Origin: CAWEBF01 sp963807235
GTDB taxonomy: Bacteria; Acidobacteriota; Vicinamibacteria; Vicinamibacterales; UBA2999
Assembly (NCBI GenBank): GCA_963807235.1
Contig: CAWEBF010000017.1
Span: 186,001 to 250,000, forward strand
Reading direction: 5' to 3'
DNA length: 64,000 bases
A program made the translations under genes and the position numbers. Positions 10,310 through 19,881 of the stretch are shown here, in pieces (positions within the stretch are counted from its first letter, which is position 1; every line of letters starts with the position of its first letter). A model generated the notes under the pieces. It was not told where the DNA came from. It searched no databases and was given only the letters and a program-made list of their open reading frames with translations.

Positions 10310-10464
10310 GGGCTGGCGGCCGACACCGCGCGTTGTCGTCCGATCGCCGCCCCCGCGGCCCGTACTGACCACGCCGTCGCAACAGGCCGGCCTACAGCGC
10401 TTTGCGCGAACGGCGCCACGCCGTCCGGTTGGCTGCCTCCTTGCGATCCCCTTGGGCGACAGCC

Positions 10465-10470
10465 AGGAGG
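10465..10470 (+). promoter_or_regulatory. Strong Shine-Dalgarno of the 99-aa gene
   Basis: AGGAGG, part of AGGAGGAG, lies 8 nt before ATG 10479 and fixes that start over the upstream in-frame ATG at 10452. Confidence 0.7.
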
Positions 10471-10478
10471 AGACGCGC

Positions 10479-10778
10479 ATGATTGTCAGCATCGTTCCAC
10501 ACGACGGTGGCGGACCGCAGGGCAAGCTGGCGGACGCTGAACTGCACTTCACCGAGGGACCCCTGGAGGGGCTGAAACTGATCGGGTTCACGGTGTGGGA
10601 AGGCCGGGGTCCGTCGAAATTCAACGTCACGTTCCCGGCGCGCCAGTACTCGGTGAACGGTGAGCGGCGCAGCTTCTCGCTGCTGCGCGCGCTGTCGGAG
10701 CCGGCGGCCATCGAGCGGCTGCGGCAGGTGATCCTCGAGGCCTACTCCGAGCACCAGCGGATGGCCGTGGCGAGCTGA
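10479..10778 (+). CDS. Small conserved-looking protein, function unknown
   Basis: 99 aa with a perfect ribosome site. The sequence is mixed and soluble: an N-terminal strand (MIVSIVPHDGG), then LIGFTVWEGRGPSKFNVTFPARQYSVNGERRSFSLLRAL and an amphipathic helix (IERLRQVILEAYSEHQ). The arrangement of a strand, a PSK/FPA-like stretch, a basic loop and a C-terminal VLEAY helix resembles the SpoVG-type nucleic-acid-binding fold, but similarity by eye is too weak for a claim. No membrane segment or signal peptide is seen. It stands alone between acpS and the convergent radical SAM gene. Confidence 0.75.
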   Translation: MIVSIVPHDGGGPQGKLADAELHFTEGPLEGLKLIGFTVWEGRGPSKFNVTFPARQYSVNGERRSFSLLRALSEPAAIERLRQVILEAYSEHQRMAVAS

Positions 10779-10786
10779 AGGGGAAC

Positions 10787-10814
10787 GGTTCGTGGTTCGT
10801 CGTTCGTGGTTCGT
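10787..10814. repeat. Heptamer array, GGTTCGT type
   Basis: Four contiguous 7-bp units: GGTTCGT, GGTTCGT, CGTTCGT, GGTTCGT. They begin 9 nt after the stop of the 99-aa gene. Part of a window-wide set of period-7 arrays. Confidence 0.8.
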
Positions 10815-10842
10815 CGGCTCGTGGGCTTAGGCGTCTGGCAGG

Positions 10843-10860
10843 CCTGGAGCCTGGAGCCTG
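10843..10860. repeat. Heptamer array, CCTGGAG type (short)
   Basis: Two full CCTGGAG units plus CCTG, just beyond the 3' end of the radical SAM gene. The same unit recurs beyond its 5' end at 12629-12660. Confidence 0.65.
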
Positions 10861-10866
10861 CGGGCC

Positions 10867-12612
10867 CTACTGCAACACCGTCAGCAACCGTGCGTTGTCC
10901 TTGTGGCGCTTCGGCGGCAGCGTGGACTCCTCCCGCTGCCCCTTCTCGAATTCGGCGCGGAAGAAGGAGTCCTTCATGCCGCCGTCGATGATGTCCCAGG
11001 GCAGCACGGTGTCGTTGGAGCGGTCGCGAAACACGAAGAAGTCGGCGTCGACGCCCGCTTCGGCGACCGCGGCGCGCCAGTTGCCGCCGTTGCGCTCGGC
11101 CGCCTCGATCGCCGGCGCCACGCGCCGGTCGCCCAGCGACAGGAGTGCCTGGTAGAAGGAGTGGCGTTCCGACTTGATGTTGAAATAGACGTTGTCCACG
11201 TCGGCCACCAGGGTTCGCATGCGCTTGATCTTCTTTTCGATCACCGCGTCCTGCTCCATCGGCAGCCACTGGTAGGCGGTGCCGGGCTTCGGCACCAGCG
11301 GGTTCACGCTGCCGACGATGCGGCCAATGCGACCCTTGTCGCGGCCGTGACCCAGCATGATGTCGCGCAGCGCGAGCGTCTGATCGCGGATCGCCACCAG
11401 GTCTTCGTCCACTTCCGTCGGCAGCCCGATCATGTAGTACAGCTTCAGGTTCTCGAAGCCGGCCGCGAAGATCATGTCGGCGGCGGTCAGGATCTCGTCG
11501 TTGGTCACGGTCTTGTTGATCACGCGGCGCAGGCGGTCGGATCCGGTTTCCGGCGCGATCGTGATGCTGCGCTCGCCGCTCCGCCGCAGCAGCCGCAGCA
11601 GCGTGGGCGTCAAGTCGTCGAGCCGTAGAGACGCTGGGCTGATGCCGTAGCCCATTGCGACCAGCCGCTCGAGGATTTCCTCGATATCGGGGTGGTCGCA
11701 CAGCGCGATCGACACCAGGCCGACCCGATCCGAATGCGGCCTCGCGGCCTCGGCCAGCTGCAGGATCCGCTCCTTGGGAAAGGCGCGCACCGGCAGGTAG
11801 TTGTAGCCGGCCCAGCAGAAGCGGCACAAATTCGCGCAGCCGCGGACGACCTCCACCAGGAACCGCGAGCCGAACTCGGTGTCCGGTGTGAAGATGGCCG
11901 TGGCGGGCGGATCGGCCGCCTCGGTGGTCTTGAGCGCCGCCTTCTTCACCACCGGCGGAGCACCGGTACCCGGCTTCGGCGCAAACGCGTCGATCGTGCC
12001 GTCGGCGCGATAGTGCACGTCGTAGAACGACGGCACATAGTAGCCGCGCTCCTTGGCCAGCAGGCGCAGCAGCTCATCGCGGCCATCGGCGGCCTCGAAC
12101 GCGCGCACCAGCGGCGGGACCAGTGCCTCGCCCTCGCCGGCGGCGATCACGTCGGCAAACAACGCCAATGGCTCCGGATTCACGAACGTCACGGCGCCGC
12201 CGATCATCACCAGCGGATCGTGAAGCGTGCGCGCCGCCGCCCGCTGCGGCACGCCGGCCAGCGTCATCATCGTGAGCACGTTCGTGTAGTCCCACTCGAA
12301 CGACACGCTGAACGCCAGCACGTCGAAGTCGCGCACCAACGTCTGGGACTCGAGCGTGACGATCGGCGTGCCCGCGGCGCGCAGCGCCGCGATCTCACTC
12401 TTGGGCGGCAGGAACACCCGCTCGCACACGATGCCGGGCTGGGCGTTGAGCAGCGTGTAGATGGTCTGGAATCCGAGGTTGGACATCCCCACGAAGTAGG
12501 TGTTGGGGAACGCCAGCGCCACGCGCAGCCGCCCGCCGTGGGGCTTCGTGACGTAGCCCACTTCTTTCGCGAGAATCCCTCGCGCCTGTTCCTTGAGCTT
12601 CCACTGATCCAA
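10867..12612 (-). CDS. B12-binding-type radical SAM protein (TIGR03960-like)
   Basis: 581 aa. The N-terminal ~180 residues resemble a cobalamin-binding Rossmann domain (RVALAFPNTYFVGMSNLGFQTIYTLLN and VLAFSVSFEWDYTNVLTM). A radical SAM core follows with the 4Fe-4S motif CANLCRFCWAG near residue 262. The family, often annotated TIGR03960, has no settled reaction; members often sit beside or are fused to a DUF2344 protein. No DUF2344 protein is visible here. The gene lies 48 nt downstream of ftsZ on the same strand, so it may be read through from the dcw cluster. CCTGGAG heptamers lie at both ends of the gene. Confidence 0.85.
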   Translation of the reverse strand: MDQWKLKEQARGILAKEVGYVTKPHGGRLRVALAFPNTYFVGMSNLGFQTIYTLLNAQPGIVCERVFLPPKSEIAALRAAGTPIVTLESQTLVRDFDVLAFSVSFEWDYTNVLTMMTLAGVPQRAAARTLHDPLVMIGGAVTFVNPEPLALFADVIAAGEGEALVPPLVRAFEAADGRDELLRLLAKERGYYVPSFYDVHYRADGTIDAFAPKPGTGAPPVVKKAALKTTEAADPPATAIFTPDTEFGSRFLVEVVRGCANLCRFCWAGYNYLPVRAFPKERILQLAEAARPHSDRVGLVSIALCDHPDIEEILERLVAMGYGISPASLRLDDLTPTLLRLLRRSGERSITIAPETGSDRLRRVINKTVTNDEILTAADMIFAAGFENLKLYYMIGLPTEVDEDLVAIRDQTLALRDIMLGHGRDKGRIGRIVGSVNPLVPKPGTAYQWLPMEQDAVIEKKIKRMRTLVADVDNVYFNIKSERHSFYQALLSLGDRRVAPAIEAAERNGGNWRAAVAEAGVDADFFVFRDRSNDTVLPWDIIDGGMKDSFFRAEFEKGQREESTLPPKRHKDNARLLTVLQ

Positions 12613-12628
12613 CCCGATCAGTGTACTG

Positions 12629-12660
12629 CCTGGAGCCTGGAGCCCGGACGCCTGGAGCCC
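12629..12660. repeat. Heptamer array, CCTGGAG type
   Basis: Units CCTGGAG, CCTGGAG, an 8-nt variant CCCGGACG, and CCTGGAG, filling most of the gap between the ftsZ stop and the radical SAM start. Confidence 0.7.
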
Positions 12661-13856
<1,196 letters not shown>

Positions 13857-13878
<22 letters not shown>

Positions 13879-15149
13879 CGGTTCGATCGAATTCCTTCAT
13901 CCCACGGGCCTCCAGACACTAGAAAGAACTCTTTGAAGATTCCGCGAAACCGCTCGACCACCTGGCTGAGCGCGCTGCCGACTCGCGGCGAGTCGGTGGG
14001 CCGGTTGCGATGGGCGTAGAGCGTCAGCCCGACCGGCGTCGCGAACACCGGGCTGGCCACGTGATCCGACAGGCCCCCCACGCCCGTCGGGACGCCCCGC
14101 CGGATGGGCAGATCGAAGATCTGCTCGGCGATCTCCGGCAGCCCTTCGAGGATCGACGCGCCGCCGGTGAGCACGATTCCCGAGTTGAGGGACCGTTCGT
14201 AACCGGCTCGCCTGATGTCGTCCCACACCAGGTGGAAGATCTCCTCCGCGCGGGGCTGCAGGATCTCCGAAAGGATGCGCCGCGACATCAGGCGCGACTT
14301 GCGGCCGCCGACGCTGGCCACGTCGATCGTGTCGCGTTCGTCGACCATCGACGACAGCGCGCAGCCGCTCTTGCGCTTCAGCTTCTCGGCGTCGGGCACC
14401 GGCGTGCGCAGCCCCACGGCGATGTCGTTGGTGAAGTGATCGCCGCCGAGCGCCACGACCCCGGTGTGCCACAGGCTCCCGCGCTCGAAGATCGCGATGT
14501 CGGCCGTGCCGCCGCCGATGTCCACGAGCGCGACGCCCAGTTCCTTCTCGTCGGTGGTCAGGACGGCGTCGGCCGCGGCCAGCTGCTCGATCACCATGTC
14601 CACCACGTTGACCCCGGCGCGGTTGACGCACGACACGATGTTCTGCGTGGACGAGGCCGCGCCGGTGACCACGTGGACGTTCACCTCGAGCCGCGCGCCC
14701 GCCATCCCGATCGGCGCCCCGATGCCGTCCTGGTCGTCCACCACGAAGTCCTGGGGCAGCACGTGGAGGATCTCGCGGCCCGTGGGCAGCGACACGGCCT
14801 TGGCGGCGTCGATCGCGCGCTTGACGTCCTCGCGCGTGATCTCACGGTTCTTGCCCGCCACGGCGATGACGCCGCGGCTGTTGAAGCCCTTGATGTGGGG
14901 GCCGGAAAGCGACAGGTGGACGGTGTCGATCTCGACGCCCGCCATCAGCTCGGCTTCTTCGACGGCCTTCTTGATCGACTCGACCGCCGCCTCGAGGTTG
15001 ACCACCACGCCGCGCTTGATGCCGCGCGACTCCGCCACGCCGATCCCCACGACGTCCAGCCGGCCGTCCTCCAGCGCCTCGCTGACGACGCAGCACACCG
15101 TGGACGTTCCGACGTCGAGGCCGACCAGATACCGTTCTCTTCGGGCCAC
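13857..15149 (-). CDS. ftsA: Cell division protein FtsA
   Basis: 430 aa from GTG 15149 with GGAG 7 nt upstream. The actin-like ATPase signature is present: VGLDVGTSTVCCVV at the N-terminus, the 1C subdomain, GVALVDIGGGTADIAIFERG for phosphate 2, and GIVLTGGASILEGL near the adenosine site. FtsA tethers FtsZ to the membrane through a C-terminal amphipathic helix. In this frame the FKEFF stretch, where many FtsA proteins end, runs on for about 20 unusual residues into ftsZ. A TAG lies one frame away at 13919-13921, so a 3' indel is possible. It follows ftsQ by 1 nt. Confidence 0.95.
13909..13913 (-). promoter_or_regulatory. Shine-Dalgarno pointing to an out-of-frame ftsZ start
   Basis: GGAGG (minus strand) sits 8 nt before ATG 13900. 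This is the best ribosome site at the ftsA/ftsZ junction, but the ATG is out of frame with FtsZ as sequenced. Confidence 0.5.
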
Positions 15150-15150
15150 G

Positions 15151-16024
15151 TTAATCTCCAGCGGGCCTCGCCCGGCGCGGCGCCGGACGGCCCTCGGTCA
15201 AGGTGGTACCGCGCGCCGCCCGCCCGGGGCCGCACGTAAACGCGGTGGCCGAACCTCAGGTCCACGTAGTCGATGTCGCTGACGCTGTCGCGAAGCGCCT
15301 CAGCAACGTCCACATAGGACTGCAGCCGTTCGGCGAAAAGCTCGTGTCCCAGCCGCACCACCGCCGCGTCGCCGTCGAGAATCACGGCCGCATCGCGCGG
15401 ATCGGCGACATCGATCTGTGAGATGCGCTTGACCAGATGGGGGCTGCGTTCGAGCGAGCGCAGCAACCGGCCGGCCAGCGCGGCTCGTATGGGGTCAACG
15501 AGCGTCGTGCCGCCACGCGTCCCGGCGGACAAGCCGTCGATGACCGGCAAGTTCAGCGCGGCGTAGACAGGGCCGAACTCGTCGATGATCGTCCCGGTGC
15601 GATCGACCAGGAACAGCTGGTCCCCCAGCCTGCCGATGCCGATCGGCTCGCGCTCCTCCACCACCACGCGAATCGTCGACGGGAAGATGCGCCGCACGCG
15701 TGCATCCGCGATCCACGGCGAGCGCCGCAGGCGCTGCCGCCAGGCCTCCAGATCGACCGTCAGGATGCTCGCGCCGTCGAGCCCCTCGAGCACGGCGGCG
15801 ATCTCGCCGCGCGACATGCGCGTGTTGCCGTCGATGCTGATGTGGCGGATCGACAAGGCGCCAGTGGTCAGCACGAGACCGGCCACCTGATAGAGACCTG
15901 CCACGACGGCAATCACGACCAGGACCAGCCGCAGCGCCGCCATCCGCGAGGCACGGGTCCCTCTGCGGGCCGGGGCCACGTGCGCACGGCGGAAGCGCTT
16001 GTCCGACGCGACCGATACGCTCAT
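15151..16024 (-). CDS. ftsQ: Cell division protein FtsQ (3' end frameshifted)
   Basis: Roughly 290 aa. A basic cytoplasmic start (MSVSVASDKRFRRAHVAPARRG) is followed by a transmembrane segment (LRLVLVVIAVVAGLYQVAGLVL), a POTRA domain (LSIRHISIDGNTRMSRGEIAAVLEGL) and the FtsQ beta domain (IRVVVEEREPIGIGRLGDQLFLVD). FtsQ bridges early and late divisome proteins in the periplasm. As sequenced the frame runs 205 nt into ftsA with a tail typical of a shadow frame. A TAA at 15151-15153, 1 nt before the ftsA start, is reached with a one-base shift near 15170-15225, giving a normal end. The start overlaps the murC stop by ATGA. Confidence 0.9.
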
Positions 16025-17412
16025 GCCGCCTCCTCGAGCGCGCGGAGCAGGCGCCTGCCCACCGTGCCAATCGAGCCCGCCCCCAGAGTCAGCACCGCGT
16101 CACCGGGCCTCGCGTGGGCTGCCAGCATCGTCACCAGCTCGTCCAGGGTGCGCACCACCGACACGGGCCGCAGCGTGCGCCTCCGGATCGCCTCGGCCAG
16201 CGCGTCGGCCGTGACACCGGGGATGGGGTCTTCGCTGGCCGCGTAGATCTCGGTCAGCACCACTTCGTCGGCCTCCGAGAACGCGTCGCCGAACGATTCC
16301 ATCAAGCGGGCCGTCCGGGAGTAGCGGTGCGGCTGGAACACCACCACGAGGCGCCGGTTGAGCGCCAGGCGCGCGGCGGCCAGCACCGCGGCAATCTCGG
16401 TCGGGTGGTGGCCGTAGTCGTCGATGACCAGCACCCCGCGTGCTTCGCCCAGGCGTTCAAACCGCCGCTCCGCGCCCTGAAAGCTCTCGAGCGCGGCGGC
16501 CACCTGGGCGAAGTCCACGTCCAGGCATTCGGCCACGGCCACTGCCGCCAGCGCGTTCAGGAGGTTGTGCCGGCCCGGCACGGCCACCTGGATCGGCCCG
16601 AGCGGGTGCTCCGCGCCGTCGCGGCGCACGACCACGGTGCAGCGGCCGCCGAACGCTCCCAGCTCGACGTCCTTCCCCGCGATGGTGGCTCCTGCGTCCA
16701 GACCGTAGGTGACTACCCGCCTCGTCACGCGCGGCAGGATGTCCGCGGTCCGCGGATCGTCCGCGCAGGCCACCACGCTGCCGTAGAACGGCACCTTGTT
16801 CGCAAAGTCCACGAAGGCCTGCTGCAGGTCCTCGAACCGGCCGTACGCATCCAGGTGCTCGTCGTCGATGTTGGTGATGACCGCAATCGACGGCCACAGC
16901 ACCAGGAACGAGCGGTCGCTCTCGTCGGCCTCCGCCACCATGTACGTGCCACGGCCAAGGCGCGCGTTGCTCCCGAATGCGCTGAGACGGCCGCCGATGA
17001 CGGCCGTGGGATCGAGCCCTGCGCGCTCCAGCACCAGCGCGATCATCGAGGTGGTCGTGGTCTTGCCGTGCGAGCCCGCCACGGCAATCGCGAACTTGAG
17101 GCGCATCAGCTCCGCCAGCATCTCGGCGCGGGGGATCACGGGGACACCCCGGCGGCGCGCCTCCACAAGCTCCACGTTGTCGGGGCGCACGGCGGAGGAA
17201 TAGACGACCACGTCGGCGTCGCCCACGTGCGCCGCGTCGTGACCCACGTGAACGCGGACGCCGCACGCGCTCTCGAGCCGCGCCGTGACGTCCGATCGCT
17301 TCGCGTCGGATCCGCTGACCTCGTAGCCCAGGTTGGCAAGCAGCTCGGCGATGCCGCTCATGCCGATGCCCCCGACACCCACGAAGTGCACGCGCTTCGT
17401 TCGGCCCAGCAT
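16021..17412 (-). CDS. murC: UDP-N-acetylmuramate--L-alanine ligase MurC
   Basis: 463 aa, normal length. The N-terminal Rossmann motif HFVGVGGIGMSGIAELLANLGYEVSGSD binds the UDP substrate, the ATP site is VAGSHGKTTTTSMIA, and the central domain has TNIDDEHLD. The C-terminal domain carries DDYGHHPTEI and FQPHRYSRT. It adds L-Ala to UDP-MurNAc in the cytoplasm. It overlaps murG at its 5' end and ftsQ at its 3' end by 4 nt or less, typical of tight dcw coupling. murB and ddl, often found next to murC in other genomes, are absent here. Confidence 0.97.
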   Translation of the reverse strand: MLGRTKRVHFVGVGGIGMSGIAELLANLGYEVSGSDAKRSDVTARLESACGVRVHVGHDAAHVGDADVVVYSSAVRPDNVELVEARRRGVPVIPRAEMLAELMRLKFAIAVAGSHGKTTTTSMIALVLERAGLDPTAVIGGRLSAFGSNARLGRGTYMVAEADESDRSFLVLWPSIAVITNIDDEHLDAYGRFEDLQQAFVDFANKVPFYGSVVACADDPRTADILPRVTRRVVTYGLDAGATIAGKDVELGAFGGRCTVVVRRDGAEHPLGPIQVAVPGRHNLLNALAAVAVAECLDVDFAQVAAALESFQGAERRFERLGEARGVLVIDDYGHHPTEIAAVLAAARLALNRRLVVVFQPHRYSRTARLMESFGDAFSEADEVVLTEIYAASEDPIPGVTADALAEAIRRRTLRPVSVVRTLDELVTMLAAHARPGDAVLTLGAGSIGTVGRRLLRALEEAA

Positions 17413-18489
17413 CAGGCGCGCACCCCCGCCAGTTCCAGGATGCGTGTGGCGATCTCGGCGGCGGCGTTCGGCCGCGCCAGCCTGGCCGCCGCGCGTCCCA
17501 TGCGTGCGCGCGCAGCGGGGTCTCCGGCCAGCGCGGTAATCTCACGCGCCAGGCGCGCGCCGTCGGCGTCGCGCTGGTCCAGAAGAACCGCGGCACCCTG
17601 GACGGCCATCGCGGCGGCGTTGACGCGCTGGTGATCGTCGGTGGCCGTGGGCAGCGGCACCAGGATCGCGGGCTTGCCGGCCGCCGCCAGCTCGGCGAGC
17701 GTGGTGGCGCCCGCGCGGCACACCACGACGTCGGCGGCGTGCATCTCCTGGTGCATCTCGTAGAGGAACGGCTCGACCCTGGCGTCGATGCCGGCGCGCT
17801 GATACGCGTCTCGCACCATCTCCACGTCGTGCGGTCCCGTCTGGTGCGTCACGCGCAGCCGCGGCGCCAGGCGCGCCAGCTCGCCGGCCGCGGCCGCCAT
17901 CGCCACGTTGATCGCGTGCGCACCCTGCGAACCGCCGAAGACGAGGACCCGGCGGCTCCCCGGTGGACCGAGTCGTGGGAGCCTTGAAGAACTCGGGCCG
18001 GACCGGGTTGCCGGACACGAAGGCCTTGGCACCGAAGCGCGCCACGCTGGCCTCGAAGGTCACGGCCGCCGCGCGCACCACGCGAGCCAGGAGCCGGTTG
18101 GTCAGGCCGGGAGCCGCGTTCTGCTCCATCACCAGCGTCGGGATTCCCCGCAGCGCCGCCAGGGCCACGACCGGCCCCGAGCTGTATCCCCCCACGCCAA
18201 CGACCACGTGGGGCCGCCTGCTGGTGATGACCTGCCAGGCATCCCAGGCGCTCACGGGCAAGAGCGCCAGTCCCCGCGCGATCGCCGCCAGCGACTTGCC
18301 CTTCAGGCCCGCGCTGCGAATCACGTCCAGGGGGAAGCGTTCACGCGGGACCACCGTGGATTCGATGCCGGCAGCGGTGCCGACAAACGCGACGTGCACG
18401 TCCGCGGCCAGGCTGGTCAGCGCCCTCGCCACGGCAATGCCGGGGTAGAGGTGCCCGCCCGTGCCGCCGCCTGCGATCAACACGGTCAT
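17412..18489 (-). CDS. murG: MurG glycosyltransferase (frameshifted)
   Basis: The N-terminal half from ATG 18489 reads MTVLIAGGGTGGHLYPGIAVA, GLKGKSLAAI, VVVGVGGYSSGP and TLVMEQNAAPGLTNRLLA, and NPVRPEFF. The C-terminal half in another frame reads VLVFGGSQGAHAINVAM, VEPFLYEMHQEMHAADVVVCRAGATTLAELAAAGKPAILVPLPTATDDHQ. Together they give a complete MurG of ~355 aa, the peripheral-membrane enzyme that turns lipid I into lipid II. One single-base indel near 17975-17985 separates the halves. MurG is essential, so a sequencing error is more likely than a pseudogene. ATGA overlap with ftsW. Confidence 0.93.
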
Positions 18490-19587
18490 CCGTCCACGGC
18501 CTCGTGTTGAGAGATGTTGAGCAGAATTCCCATGCCCAACAGGTTCACGAGCAGCGACGAGCCACCGTTGCTGATGAGCGGCAGCGGAAGCCCCTTGGTC
18601 GGCAGCAGCCCCAGCACGACGCTCATGTTGATGAGCGCCTGCGCGGCAATCATCGTGGTCAGCCCGACCGCGAGAAACGCGCCGAAGGGATCCTGCGCCT
18701 TGTCCGCGATGCGAAGCCCCCGCCACGCGATGAGGCCGAAGCAGAGCAGCACGGCCAGCGTTCCGACAAGCCCGAGCTCTTCAGCCGATCACGGCGTAGA
18801 TGAAGTCGGTGTGGGGCTCGGGCACGTAGAACAGCTTCTGGACGCCCGCCATCAGCCCCTTGCCGAATACACCGCCAGCCCCCACCGCGATCAGCGATTG
18901 AATCAGCTGAAAGCCGTGTCCCAACGGATCGGCCCAGGGATCCAGGAACGACATCACGCGTTCCCAACGGTACGGCTCGACCCAGATCAGGAAGAGGACC
19001 GACGGAAACACGATCACGGAGCCGACCGTGATGTAGGTGTAGGACAACCCTGCCGAGAACACCATCACGCCGACGATGAAGGTCAGCGACAGCGCGGTGC
19101 CCAGATCCGGCTGGAACAGGATGAGGCCCGCGACGAGGCCGCACACGAGCACGATGCCCAGGAGCGAGTAGGAGACCTCGTTGATGCGGTGCATCCGCCG
19201 TTCGAGCATCCCCGCCGTGAAGAGCACGCAGGCCACCTTGGCAAGCTCGGACGGTTGGACTCCCAGCCCACCAAGGCCGAACCAGCGCCGTGAGCCGTTC
19301 ACCGGAGGGCTGAAGAGCACCGCGACCAGCAGGAGACCGACGAAGGCCAGCAGCCCGATGATCACGACGTCGCTGCGATAGGTGCGGTAGTCGATGCGCA
19401 TCACGATGGCCATCACCGACAAGCCCAGCACCGCCCACAGCGCCTGCTTGATCAGGAAGAGGTTGGCCTGGTCGTAGCGCTCCAGCGCCACGAGCGCGGA
19501 CGCGCTGAACACCATCACCACGCTCACGCAGACCAGCAGAAAGGTCGCCGTGAAGAGCACCCGATCCGACTTGAGCTTCCGTGCCAC
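18486..19587 (-). CDS. ftsW: FtsW/RodA/SpoVE-family peptidoglycan polymerase (frameshifted)
   Basis: Starts at GTG 19587 with a G-rich ribosome site (GGGGGCGG). It has about ten hydrophobic helices and family residues such as GGLGVQPSELAKVACVLF, LILFQPDLGTALSL and PEPHTDFIYAVIG in the first part. The second part, EELGLVGTLAVLLCFGLIAWRG and LLPTKGLPLPLISNGGSSLLVNL, is in another frame. The break is an extra base at about 18783 (GGC-T-GAA); without it the frame continues without interruption. FtsW polymerises septal glycan with the FtsI transpeptidase. An upstream in-frame ATG at 19662 would place the N-terminus inside a repeat element and is less likely. Confidence 0.93.
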
Positions 19588-19637
19588 GATCCGCCCCCTA
19601 TCGCCCGTACCGTCACCAACCGACAACGCCCTCAGAC

Positions 19638-19709
19638 GCCCGCCCGGAGGGCGGGCAATCAAACACTGCTAGCGAGGCCCGTCTCGACATTCGGGCTGGG
19701 CCTCGCTAG
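19638..19709 (-). repeat. Two-hairpin dispersed element, copy 4 (minus strand)
   Basis: Read on the minus strand, hairpin 1 pairs CTAGCGAGGCCC (19709-19698) with GGGCCTCGCTAG (19680-19669) around a 17-nt loop. The linker CAGTGTTTGATTGCC (19668-19654) comes next. Hairpin 2 pairs GCCCGCCC with GGGCGGGC around TCC (19656-19638). It lies between murD and ftsW, oriented with transcription. Confidence 0.75.
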
Positions 19710-19782
19710 ATCCCGATCCCTCGCGACGGCGAGGAGCCGTCAGCGGTCATCAGTCGGCTCGTGGAGTAGGCCACCGACCTCG

Positions 19783-19800
19783 CAGACTGGGGTTAGTCTG
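19783..19800. other. Small stem-loop in murD-ftsW gap
   Basis: CAGACT pairs with AGTCTG around GGGGTT. The 294-nt gap 19588-19881 otherwise holds element copy 4 and short CAGTCGG-like repeats; no open frame of its own was convincing. Confidence 0.3.
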
Positions 19801-19881
19801 CGTTCCCAGCGGCCAGCGCCCACCCGCATCAAGCCGACTGACGACTGCTCACGGTTCGTCAGCCGAATCAACCCTCTCCTC

